From: Hydrangea macrophylla
Taxonomy: Eukaryota > Streptophyta > Magnoliopsida > Cornales > Hydrangeaceae
Direction: 5' to 3'
Assembly (NCBI GenBank): GCA_033977485.1
Contig: CM066997.1
Span: forward strand, 80,012,634 to 80,076,633
DNA: 64,000 nt
The position numbers and the translations under genes were made by a program. How positions within the stretch are numbered: position 1 is the first letter of the stretch; the number at the start of each line of letters is the position of its first letter. Shown piece by piece: positions 10,843 to 20,995 of this stretch. The notes beneath the pieces were generated by a model. It saw nothing but the letters and a program-made list of their open reading frames with translations. It was not told the origin of the DNA and searched no databases.

Positions 10843-12740
10843 TTAGAATATCATAACCTTAAGAGGCACGAAATTAGAGACATTCCCTGTGGGTTCGCGT
10901 GAGGACCAAAGACCGTAGACTAGCTGCCTGGGTGTGACGCTCCTCAGCATAAATCCAAGGGACGTAAAGGATACCTGCTGGCTGGGTAGGATACCTGCAC
11001 GTGACTCGTGGTACCTCCATGACCTGGGGGGAGCCATTAGTACACAAAACATTAACGATCTAGTCCCAATGAGGGATAGGATTAGAGGATGGCAGAGCTT
11101 GCCTCCTACACAACCCACGAACCTATAGGAACAAAACAAGTTAGGATAAAATGAGTCAAAACATAGGGAACAAATAGGGATGAAAATATAAAATAAAAAC
11201 TCACATCCAGGAGCGAAAAGTTGGGCATCAAAAATTGACCATGGTAGGTCTCAGAGCTATATCTCAGAACAGAAGTGGTCCCAAGCATTAGTACCAGTCA
11301 AAAATACCCGCAGAATAGTACCAAAAAGATCGTTAGCGTCTATCGTAGGAGGAGCATGGGGAAGTAGTATCCCAGACCACCAATCACTTGTTGAGACACT
11401 CGCTCACCAAGGTACCATTACCTGCCATCAGAACTCTCCATTAGAAATTAGGGGGAAGCTAGGGATTGGACTGCCTAAATCTCCTTAGGAGCAGCATAGG
11501 AAACACCCTCCCAAGGTGTCTATTCAACACCAGCGGTAGTTAGCTCAAATAGGAAGTTCCTCTGGAGAACAATACAGTAGGCACTGTTCTTGACCCCCAA
11601 CAACATCTCTTCGCCATCGCAAGCCCCAGGGGAACAATGGCATAGGAGCCATGCTATCCTCATCCTCGCCTAACTCGTCAGTAGGAGAGGAAGCCAACAT
11701 TTTCAAAAACTCAAAGCTCCAGAGCTGTATAGTGAAAATAAAAATCAAAGAGCAGAAATAAGGAAATCATAAGCTAAAAGATGAAAGTTACTGGGTATAC
11801 CTCCCAAGCTATTTAAAACCCTCCGGTCGATTTAATGTCACCACGAGAAACCTCACCCATGTTTTTATAGAGATGAGCTAAGGTGGCACCGCCCCAGTCA
11901 TAAGCAGGAATCTTTTCAATATCTGCCAAGCAGGCAAGGAGCCTCAGACTCACCTAGTCATTTTGAGTCACAAAAGTTGAACAACCAAGGATATATAGAT
12001 GGAAGACCTACAAAAGTTGATGGTCATTCAGGTTATGCCTCCCCTTTCCATAGGCCCGATAGAGCTATCCACATATGAATCGATGCCCCTCTAGATTCGG
12101 AGGAATATCCCCAATCAAAGTCTCAACGGCCTTAGGATCAATCTCGTATAAATAATCCAAAGACAAGAGCTTCCCACCAACCCTCAAGCCGGTAATCATC
12201 TAAAAATTGAAAGGCATCACCATCATCACACTGAACGAAAGATAGAATGTATTGGTAGTGTCCGACCACCTCCCAGCAAGAGCGTAAAAATGCGCCAAAT
12301 CATTAGTACTCTTTGAAACTAAGCGAACAAAGCAGCCAAAGCCTGCATTATCCATCATAGCTAAACGGTGGGCGACAATTAGGTGTACCACATAAAAGCG
12401 TGAGCAAGACTTTCGTGGCTCTTTAAGACCACATCCGGCACCTGCATGTATCAAAAATAGCAAAAATGGGCATAAAATCACTATTCATAACCCCAAAATC
12501 CAACTTTACAAAATCAACAAATGAGCACAAAATTAACTTCCAACGACTTTTAGGTGCACACTGCAGTTCACAAAACTAGTACAATGCACAAAAATAGTCC
12601 TGAACTGCCAAAAGTTTTACATACCTGACTAGCTAGAGCCGCGACAGAAAGATGACGTTGAGGGTCAACTCTGGGGGTTGGCTCTCGACCCTTACTTGCT
12701 CGTTAGCTTTCTTAGAGAGCCTCCTCGACCTTGATGCCAT
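10843..12740 (-). pseudogene. Antisense plant mobile domain (PMD, MAIN/MAIL-like) pseudogene
   Basis: Read from 12740 leftward: a basic start MASRSRRLSKKANEQ, then a donor-like GTATGT at about 12624. Across an acceptor-like TGCAG near 12441 comes VPDVVLKSHESLAHAFMWYT, and then KSTNDLAHFYALAGRWSDTT and TNTFYLSFSVMMVMPFNF. Next are MITGLRVGGKLLSLD at 12199, LLACLADIEKIPAYDWGGAT near 11900 and the hallmark WYLGERVSQQ at about 11400. A C-terminal piece follows at 11139-10843. PMD is a plant-specific domain found in host silencing proteins (MAIN, MAIL1) and in transposons. Stops and frameshifts lie within exons. In the Tat context it is best read as a captured antisense gene, not an independent host locus. 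Confidence 0.75.
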
Positions 12741-12961
12741 AAATCTACAAAGAAAATGGAAGTTGGAACCAAACATTCTTCATGAAATTTAAGGAAAACT
12801 AAAACACCAATCAAAATTCCAATCGTGGGAAAAGTTTACTCTCCCGAGCATGCACAAACTAATTTTTGATGAGTTTTTGGTCAAAAACTACCCCCAAATT
12901 AGCCAAGAATGAGCCTTTGGAGCTCAAAAACACAAGATAGACAACAATGGAGTCTGGCCAC
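12741..12961 (+). other. Non-coding stretch before Tat LTR
   Basis: AT-rich, no ORF. It would be the promoter side of the antisense PMD pseudogene and the place where element A's polypurine tract should be. I see no good purine run directly before 12962. Confidence 0.4.
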
Positions 12962-13705
12962 TATAGACACCCCAATTTTGACCGGACTACCAAACCTAGG
13001 GAGAATTATTTTTGGATACGATGATGATACTATCCAGTGCGCTTGGACAGTCTTCAAAGAACTCTTGATGAACTTTAAAAAGCTTTTTAATAAAATCTCA
13101 AAAAGATAATAAACATATTTTCAAGGGCAAGTTTCTATGATTTATAGGGTGTCAAATATATGTGATAAAGAAATAGAGCATTCAGGATAGCAAAGATCCA
13201 AAGATAGAGGTTCAGGAATTTAAAACTACTATTTTCCTTTTCTTTTATTTATTTTATTTTCCTATTTTAGAAGGAGAAATAAAAAATTTTGATATAAGCC
13301 AAGAAATTTAGGCTCTTGAAATGAATCTTACTTATTCTAGATTTTGAAACAATCTTACGGACATTTTATTTGTCATATTTGAAGCTACAATAAGTCAAAT
13401 GAAGATTTTCAAAGCAAATAAAGTATAAAAAGAGAAAAAGAAAAAAAAAATATTCAAGAAGACAAGAGTTGGCACTGGGGGACATTGATTGTCGGTGCGG
13501 CATTCGCTAAGTGTTGTAGAGTTCATTTTAAGTGCCGCGTTGAACGCAGCTTTGAAAAATAAGATTGCATCTAGAATTTTCCTTGAATCCCTAGAATATC
13601 CCAAACAACCTCATTTCTTGATGACGCATTTTATACCCTTAAGTCATCTTTAACAAGATAAGATCATCTTGAATAGACAAGAATACCCTCCCCTTTGAGG
13701 ATTTC

Positions 13706-13719
13706 TCTATAAATATAGA
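13706..13719 (+). promoter_or_regulatory. TATA box, interrupted Tat LTR
   Basis: CTCTATAAATATAG, at the place equivalent to the TATA box of solo LTR 1. Confidence 0.55.
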
Positions 13720-14233
13720 CCTCTTTCTCCCTTGAAAGGGGTTGGCTAATCTTGGGTAAGATATTTAGAAAATTGAGAGAAACTTTGAGAGAATAAGAGA
13801 TGCAACCTGAGTTTCATCCAGAGAAATTCAGTCTTTGAAGATTTAAGGTTAATAACTCAAAGAATTTGAAGAGATCGAGAGGAGAAAAGATAAAAGAAGA
13901 AAAGCTTGAAGAAGAGAAGTGAAGAGGACTTGAAGATTGATCCAATTCAATCAAAATCTTTGTGAATCTGAGTATTTCTAAAGGTAACTCTCTCATCTAG
14001 TGTGTTATATTTTCATAATTCAATCACAATTCTTAGAATTTTAGGATCCTTTTACATAATTTTTAAAAAGTCTCTTCTAACCCCATTTCATCACACACCA
14101 CTTGGACTTTGATTGAATCTTCATCTATTTGTTGATTTGGATCTAGTTGATCATGGATTGGGTTTTGAAATAAGTTTTTCAAAAGAAAATTTGCTTTGGA
14201 TCATCAAGTTAGTTTGAATTCTATCTCTCTCTG

Positions 14234-17200
14234 TGTAGAAACGCAATTTTGACCACACTGATAGCATTTAGGGTGGACAACGTCTTCGAGGATTCAATGA
14301 TGAAAAGTACCCCATGGAAGGTACTAGATTCCACACAATCGAAAGATCGAACTTTGAAAAGTGCCTTCAAGTTCAGAAAAACCCTTTTCTATGCATAAAT
14401 TCTGGTTTTGTCAAAATCGTCTCTCAGAATTCACATTCACTCAGGGTTATATGAACATGAAGTGTTCTAAACGTAGTATTCTAGGTATCCAGAGATTCAA
14501 TTTTAAAGAAATGTTCAAAATCGATGCACATTGAAAAGCAATTTTGAAAAAGAAGTCGTTTGATTTCAAAAAGACAACGAAAGTTCTGGAGGACTTTCGA
14601 ACTTCAATTAGACTTCAATTATCATTTTAAAACATCTTGGAATATTTTTATATTGAAATTTAACTCAACAACTCTCCAACAGGACATAAATAGACAATTT
14701 TGGACACCAAAAGCATTTTTACAAAAATCTAGAAAGGCAGTGCGCACGAAACTTGAAACAGGGCTTGTGGGTAACTAGAGGACCCATCTTAGCAAGTGGC
14801 AATTTTGAGTAAGGGGTGGCAGGTCCTACCATCACTGCCACCTGCATATGTTGTTCTCCATCACGTTTTTATGGTTTCAGACCGTTCCAGGAGGTTTTTA
14901 CTGTGAGGAAATTGCCTGGAAACTGCGTTTAGGCACTTAAATGGCTATTTTAACCTTTTTCTGATCTCTAAAATCCCTATTTAAAGCCTGAAACTTAAGA
15001 GTTAAGTTTTAAAAACTCTATATATAGTTCCCATGCATCTCATATGAGATCATCTAATCTAGAGATCATGTTGAATCATCTTGGAAGCTTTAAGTACACC
15101 TTGAATATACTTGAAGATACAATCACATATACTTTCAATTTGAGAGATTTCTAGAGAGAGAATTATGAATTAAAATTTTTTAAACTAATCTCGAGATAAT
15201 TAGATTAGAGAATTAGAGCATAAACTTGACATTAATTGCCTCCCTCAACTTTCATGGATGAGTGCTTGAAGAACTTGAAGAACACTTGAAGAAGAAGACT
15301 CTTCAAATCAACTTTGATTGCATAATTATTGAGAATCCTCATAGAGGTAGACATCATAATTCATCTCTAATTCCTACTTTTGTATATAGATCTATAGGGT
15401 TTGGATCTAGTTTAGTTTTATTTTCTTTATTAGAACACTCATCTTCTTCCTCTCTTGTTCTTCACACACTCACATAACTAGATCCAAATCCTCTTTGATT
15501 TTGTTGATAATTCACAATTAGAGATTGATTTCACTTTGATTTTCAATTTTAATTTTATTCTTCTATTTAGTTTAGATCCATGCATACATGATTATATATA
15601 TATATATATATCTAATTTAAATTCCATGAAGGTTTGGAAGTATGATCTATGAGAAGGATGTTTCCTATGTTCATACCTATCTCTTGATTATTCCTATTAC
15701 CTAGAATTCCTATTGAATTTCCATCTACAATAGGATATTTGTAAGACCCTTTGATCCATGATTTATAGTTCTTCTTAGAACTTGAGGGCTAAATTGATTG
15801 GAATCATGATAATGAAGTTGATCTATGAGTTTGATCTCTCAAATAAGCTTCATCCAATACCTAAGATGTTTTTCTCACACTTTAAAATGAACTAGTCAAA
15901 ATTCAGCAAAACAGATTGGTTTTGTCCATAAGATTTGGTCCATTAAAACCCATAGTGTGATGGATTTTAAATTTCTGGGTAAACTTTAATGAATTAGTTT
16001 TCATTCGATCCATTTTGAGAATCATTAGGATCCATAAGCTATTTTTAGAAATTGTTGAGAAATCGGTTGACAAATTTGAACATAGTCTCTTTGTACTTGA
16101 ATTTCAAAAAATCTATGATAGTTATCAATGATCCACTTTTTGGGGACGATTCCTAACTCATGTATCTATATGCTAATGTAAAATCGTGAACATACGATCA
16201 AGTTAAGATCATTTTCTAAGCGTTTGAAGTTGATATGACTATTCTGGAATTTTCTAAGCTTAACTACAATCATGATTAGGTATACAACATGGTCATACCT
16301 TGATCACTCAACAATAATTGATGAATAAAACTTGGTTTAGAAATCATCTAGGATAAATGGATGAGAGATCAAAAGCTTAGATTAAATTGATTAACATGAT
16401 TTATGAACTTCTATTATGTTTTGCATTCCTTTGTCAAATGATACCAAATTTCCAGAATAACAAAGTCTGGTTAAAACAAATTTTTAGAGACCTTAAATTC
16501 ATGAAATGTCCATAGGATTATTTTTTTTCATATACTACAATGAAATAGCTTTCTTTTGACACCAAATACAGCTTCTTGTGATTTTTGTAGAATTAATTAT
16601 GATTTTTACAAGAGCAGTGGACAGTCCTGATCCATTGTTCCCAAAACTCTTATTTCTCAAACTTTAAAAATGATAATGAGATCCTACTTTTTGAAAAAGT
16701 TCCCTAAGACATGTATCTAACTGTCTGTAAAAGGGTTTTAACCCAGCTCATGTTTAAGACCACTTTTGATAGGATTCATTAGAGGTTGCTAAATCTAGAA
16801 ATTTGATTAATGACATCTTCCTCTTGTTTTTCATGCATATCATTTGTTTGCTTATATTTTTGCAATGCTTGGGTATTCCTTGGTGTCTTAGTGCAGAGAA
16901 TTAAACGTCGTGGATCCAGACTTCATTTGTGGATTTGCCTCGTCTACATGTGGCTTAATGCCCATGTATCGTGTACTATCTTTATCCTCTTTCTTAGGAT
17001 TTTTCTAGGTTTACAACTTTGTTTTCAACGATACAATTCCTATAGGATAGTCCCTGTTTATGTGTTTATATGTTAGAGACATCTTATCTAGGATTGTTGC
17101 ATGATTGCATTACACGTTTCCTTTCCTTCGCTTTTTGCGACTCTACTTGAGTCAACCCAATGTAAGTTTTCTTGATCCCTCTTGTATATCATAACATGTT

Positions 17201-17690
17201 TCCTTTACTTGCATCAGTCCCGCGCGGGACTAGCCACTGTAAGTATACCTCTCTCTTGTATTGCATGTGCATCCGACTGCTATTTGATTTAATCTCTTGA
17301 AATGATTTTCATTAGATGTTCCTTTTGCCATGTATATATTATCTAGTATGTTTGAGGAAACAACACCTATTATGAATTAAGAACAAGGATATTTGAATCA
17401 AGGCCTACCGTTCGATAGGGCAAGGAGGGGGTGCTTTAGTCCTGCTCGGGCTCCTTCCCCTCTCGTACTACCAAGACCCTCGAACCTTGTTTCTAGTGAT
17501 GAAGGGCGAGTAACCTTATTCAATTTTGGGCGAGTCAAACTTGGTTTCCTAATTCCAGATAAAAATTAGGTGGCGACTCTTTGTCTCTAGGACCATGTAA
17601 GAAAGTTTTAGTTCCTTGAAGTGTGCTCCTTGGATCTGTCCTGAGACACTGTCAAGGAGACGACGGGACCCCCCTTTCCGCATGTCCACA
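14234..17690 (+). mobile_element. Solo LTR 3, Tat type, TSD CTCTG
   Basis: The unit of 3457 bp begins TGTAGAAACGC and ends GCATGTCCACA, and is flanked by CTCTG on both sides (14229-14233, 17691-17695). It is more divergent from solo LTR 1 than the host LTR is, but shares the Tat LTR start (CAATTTTGACC), a TATA box (CTCTATATATAG, 15016) and the tail block with GGGGGTGCTTTAGTCC (near 17427) and TTAGGTGGCGACTC (17566). No internal region remains. It is inserted into the interrupted Tat LTR. Confidence 0.9.
15594..15612 (+). repeat. (AT)n microsatellite in solo LTR 3
   Basis: A run of about nine AT dinucleotides. Confidence 0.75.
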
Positions 17691-18642
17691 CTCTGTGCAT
17701 GCTCTTCTCTTAGAAATCAATTGGATCTTCAATATCCCACTTGGATTCATTGAGCTTTATCTCTTAATTTTCTATAAATTGGTAATTTACATGAGGATTA
17801 AAGTTGATTTTGATCATACTTAGGATCAATTTGTAGATTCAAGTCTTGTATCCATGGCTTAGATCTATCAATTAGAAGGTTTCATGGAATGGTCTTCATA
17901 TTCTATTAAAACCTATGAAGGTTAGTGTTCTTAGTCTCCAAGGACCATTGATTTGAGAGGGGAATCAAACAAAAGAAGTCTCAATTCCTCAAGGACCATC
18001 AATTTGAGGAAATAGATCTAGAACAAGCCAATTGTCATGCTTTGATGGTTAGATCCAACTAAGCTTAAGTGTTTAGGCATATTCATGAAATTGAGTAAAA
18101 TTCTTAGAGATCTCCATGGAGGTTTCTTCAAAGTTGAATTCATGAAGTCCATAATGCTTGATTGATTATCTTAAGTGGTCATAACCAATACTTGGTCCAA
18201 ATTCTCTCTAGAATTTTGGACCAAATTGAGTTTAAATGAGAAGTGACAATTCAACAATGGTGTAGTGATTTCAATGACGGCCTACGATCAAAGATTTTTA
18301 ATTAAATCATGATCAGTTGGATTTTAATGAGACCAGTTGGAGTGTTTCTAGGGCAAATTACACTTTAATCCATCAAACTATGCACTTATTTTCATTTGGG
18401 TCTATAAACTATTTTTTTTTCAATTGGGTCCTTGAACTTCAAAAATTCGTTCAATCAGACCCAAATTCTAGCACTGTTAGCTTAAATTATTAGAAATTGT
18501 CACGTACGTTGCGTTTAATGCTTACGTGTTATATGTTAGGTTCAGACATGTAATACCCTGTATTTTGGTATATTAATAAGACCTGGTATTTCATTTCTAT
18601 ACTCGTATAAACTTTCTCTTTCCTTTAGTGAAATTTGGTTAC

Positions 18643-18853
18643 CAATCGATTGCCAAGTTTCCCAATCGATTGCCACTTTTTGGATACCAATCTATTGACA
18701 TCAATCCAATTGATTGCCATCAGACCGACCTGAATTCATGACATGTCAAACATCCCAATCGATTTCCATTCATCCCAATCGATTGCCATTGTTTCCAATC
18801 GATTGACTACAAATATCTGTCTCCAATCGATTGACATAAGTACCAATCGATTG
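18643..18853 (+). promoter_or_regulatory. CAATCGATTG palindrome cluster 1, 5' LTR of C
   Basis: Nine sites start at 18643, 18663, 18688, 18707, 18756, 18776, 18796, 18824 and 18844. Six are exact; those at 18688, 18707 and 18756 are one-base variants. Each motif is a perfect 10-bp palindrome around a CG. The cluster ends about 60 bp before the TATA box. The binding partner, if any, is unknown. Confidence 0.85.
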
Positions 18854-18915
18854 GCATAACCTGAGACAAGTTTTCTTCTTTCCCTTAGCTTTGGACGTGT
18901 GGCAATCCCATATTT

Positions 18916-18926
18916 CTATATATATG
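18916..18926 (+). promoter_or_regulatory. TATA box, 5' LTR of C
   Basis: CTATATATATG between palindrome cluster 1 and a GA-rich transcribed leader. The corresponding 3' LTR sequence is CTATTTATATG at about 27281. Confidence 0.6.
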
Positions 18927-19199
18927 TCTCATTTATTGGCCTTGGGGCTGTTTTCAGACCATTGAGAGAGAGAGAGAGACATACCTCTTGAGAGATATAC
19001 ATATATCTATCTATATCTATATTTATACACACCCTCACACACACTCACTGCCCTTGGCAGTTGGAAAGAAGAAGAAGAAGCAGAAAGAAGGAGGAGAAGC
19101 AAGAGAAGAGAGAGAACCCGACAAGGAGGAAGAAGAAAGAAGGAAGAGAGAGAGAGCTTAGAGATTTCAAGCTTTAACACCAAGCCAAACGCACCCTAG

Positions 19200-19217
19200 G
19201 TGAGTTCTAACTCACTT
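19200..19217 (+). promoter_or_regulatory. Predicted splice donor in LTR of C
   Basis: CCTAG|GTGAGTTCTAACTCAC: a canonical plant 5' splice site, GT at 19200-19201, lying in a near-palindrome able to form a hairpin. The same phrase recurs in the two other Tekay-like LTR families here (41719 on minus; 48289). Use as a donor is inferred. Confidence 0.6.
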
Positions 19218-19329
19218 GGTCCCTCTATATGAAGTTTATATAAGTTATTATGAAGCTTAGATGGGTTAAATACATGTAGTGTACGTTTATATATGCTGTT
19301 TTTGCAATCTGCTGGTGAGGACGAAGTGC

Positions 19330-19529
19330 CAATCGATTGACATAAATCTCAATCGATTGCCATCAGTCTGGATCCAATCGATTGGATAGAAATCCAATCG
19401 ATTGACATCCCAATCGATTGAAAATGTTAGCAATCGATTGCCACTAGTTAAGACCCAATCGATTGCCTGTTTTCTCAATCGATTGATATGATTTTATACA
19501 AATCGATTGGACTTAGTCCCAATCGATTG
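19330..19529 (+). promoter_or_regulatory. CAATCGATTG palindrome cluster 2, 5' LTR of C
   Basis: Ten sites start at 19330, 19350, 19375, 19395, 19411, 19431, 19456, 19476, 19500 and 19520. Nine are exact and 19500 has A for the first C. They form five pairs, every pair exactly 20 bp apart start to start; the gaps between pairs are 25, 16, 25 and 24 bp. The cluster lies inside the predicted leader intron. Confidence 0.88.
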
Positions 19530-19844
19530 GAATGATCAGAACATGATTTTCTTTGCCTATTTATTTTATAAGAGGTTTTGTTGTTCGATTTCCAATACGG
19601 ACTTCCTTTTTACGATTCGGGGGTTATCAGGGATAATGTGACAACACAGATAAGTATGATTAATAACATATGTATAAATTTGACAACGTTAGATGCTATA
19701 AATTCTTGTATGAGTTCGATGTCCATTTTCTTTCATTCAGAGTAGTCAGGCCACATTGGGAATTGTCATGTGTCGATGTTAGAATGGAACGTAAGTAGGT
19801 TTGATAAGTTCTGGGAATAGTACGGGGATGGACGTTCGGTCATG

Positions 19845-20160
19845 ATATGCTCTTAAAAGCGGTGAGCTGTGAATATGCTCTTAAAAGCGATGAGCTGGAC
19901 CAAATAAGTCCTAAGATAGACTGGATGATCTATGATATGCTCTTAAAACCGGTGAGCTGTGAATATGCTCTTAAAAGCGGTGAGCTGGGATCACTAGTAG
20001 ATGACGTTAAGTCGTGGCAATAGAATGATATGCCTTATTGGAAACGTTGTGTCCCTAATAAGCGGTGAGCTGTACATATGCTCTTAAAAGCTGGGGGACG
20101 GACTGACGTGGAGTCCATGACATGCGGTGAGCTGTGCATATGCTCTTAAAAGCGGTGGAC
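19845..20160 (+). repeat. Tandem repeats, 5' LTR of C
   Basis: About six copies of ATATGCTCTTAAAAGC followed by GGTGAGCTG variants, some adjacent and some separated by unique sequence. The same array is in the 3' LTR (28209-28520). Confidence 0.85.
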
Positions 20161-20307
20161 GAAATGGAGGTGTATCCCCAGAGTTAAACGATTGAGTCAG
20201 TTCATGAAATCAGAGTTTGTTAAATGTCGTGATTTGAGTAACAAGACGACAAGGGTCTGTTTATAAGGATAGATAAAGGAACAAGATAATGTTATCTTTA
20301 TAATAAG

Positions 20308-20541
20308 ATGTTAACCCGCGTTTTCATAAGCTCGTGTTTACTTCAGATAACTGGTACCTCGTTAGTTTATGCTCACTCAGCTCTCAGTAAGCTAACGGCC
20401 TTTTATTGCCTGGACTTTCCCCGTCCAGAATATCCTGCCCCTTATTCTGCAGGTAATGACCAGTACACTGATGACTATTATCCAAAGGAAGGCCCCACCG
20501 ATGATGGTTATGCCAGGGAGGATTATCCTTATGCCAGTTGA
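20308..20541 (+). CDS. 77-codon ORF in 5' LTR of C, function unknown
   Basis: An open frame from ATG 20308 encodes a short hydrophobic start, then a Tyr/Asp/Pro-rich tail (SAGNDQYTDDYYP, DDGYAREDYPYAS). The 3' LTR copy (28672) is the same length and differs at only two residues (K-E-G versus E-E-V). No family is recognised. Because it sits in an LTR within the predicted intron, translation is doubtful. It may simply be conserved non-coding sequence. Confidence 0.25.
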   Translation: MLTRVFISSCLLQITGTSLVYAHSALSKLTAFYCLDFPRPEYPAPYSAGNDQYTDDYYPKEGPTDDGYAREDYPYAS

Positions 20542-20833
20542 AGACTGAAGATGTTATAGTTAGATTACATTTCGGATTGTTCTGTTGAACCTTTTGTTAG
20601 CGGGTACTTGGGCATTTGTTGTCTTCAGACCTGTTGTGATCCTGTGGACCATACTTTGATATTTTGTAATAGTTAGCACTGTGTGTTATTCTCAGTTGTT
20701 TACTGTTGCTTTTCTTTTGGACTAGTACTGCGTGGTGTGGATTATTAGTGACTTTCACCTGTCATTCCTTATGGACCCATAAAGGAAATTTATTTTTCTC
20801 TATTTATGCTGCTCTGGGGCGTGACAGGGTTTT

Positions 20834-20845
20834 TGGTATCAGAGC
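20834..20845 (+). other. Primer-binding site of C (tRNA-iMet type)
   Basis: TGGTATCAGAGC, 7 bp after the 5' LTR end, complementary to the 3' end of plant initiator methionine tRNA. Confidence 0.85.
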
Positions 20846-20987
20846 TTAGGTTCGGTACTCTAGGTTGTGATACTTTTGTTCACTAAGTATTTCCACACCA
20901 TCTGGTCCTAGTATGCTAGAATTTCTTTGAGATGAGATATGAGTATAAGATAAGTTCGTCTTCCTGACGATAGATAGTTTCCTTTGC

Positions 20988-20990
20988 AGG
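20988..20990 (+). promoter_or_regulatory. Predicted splice acceptor before extra ORF of C
   Basis: TTTCCTTTGCAG|GATAGC, AG at 20988-20989, 6 bp before the extra ORF's ATG at 20996. With the LTR donor it would remove 1790 nt. Confidence 0.5.
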
Positions 20991-20995
20991 ATAGC

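Larger units (their letters stand above)
1..12961 (+). mobile_element. Tat-lineage Ty3/gypsy element A, 3' part (5' end outside window)
   Basis: Decayed protease, G-patch, RT, RNase H, second RNase H and integrase relics run in that order from the window start to 4738. A repeat-rich non-coding tract and two antisense pseudogenes follow, and then the LTR starting at 12962. Domain order, a second (archaeal-type) RNase H before integrase, a G-patch after protease and antisense extra genes upstream of the 3' LTR are features known from the Tat lineage. Stop codons and frameshifts occur throughout, so the element is dead. A solo LTR (6691-10406) is inserted in it. The gag and 5' LTR are not in the window. 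That the LTR at 12962 is its 3' LTR is inferred from position; no clear polypurine tract precedes it. Confidence 0.8.
18549..20826 (+). repeat. 5' LTR of element C
   Basis: 2278 bp, TG...CA. It contains palindrome cluster 1, a TATA box, a GA-rich leader, a splice donor, palindrome cluster 2, tandem repeats of a 25-bp unit and a 77-codon ORF, in that order. Compared with the 3' LTR it has lost three of nine cluster-1 palindromes by single-base changes. Confidence 0.93.

Noticed and set aside
19287..19478. Minus-strand ORFs rich in S-I-D-W and N-R-L phrases across the CAATCGATTG clusters (also 27660-27842, 35905-36270, 36427-36734, 41423-41719)
   Set aside because: They are translations of the palindrome itself in successive frames. 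The peptide repeats follow the DNA motif and not the reverse, and there is no start or context for a gene.
18643..19529. CAATCGATTG as a known homeodomain-leucine-zipper site
   Set aside because: The classical sites are 9-bp CAATNATTG. The 10-bp form has a different half-site spacing, so I do not assign a factor.
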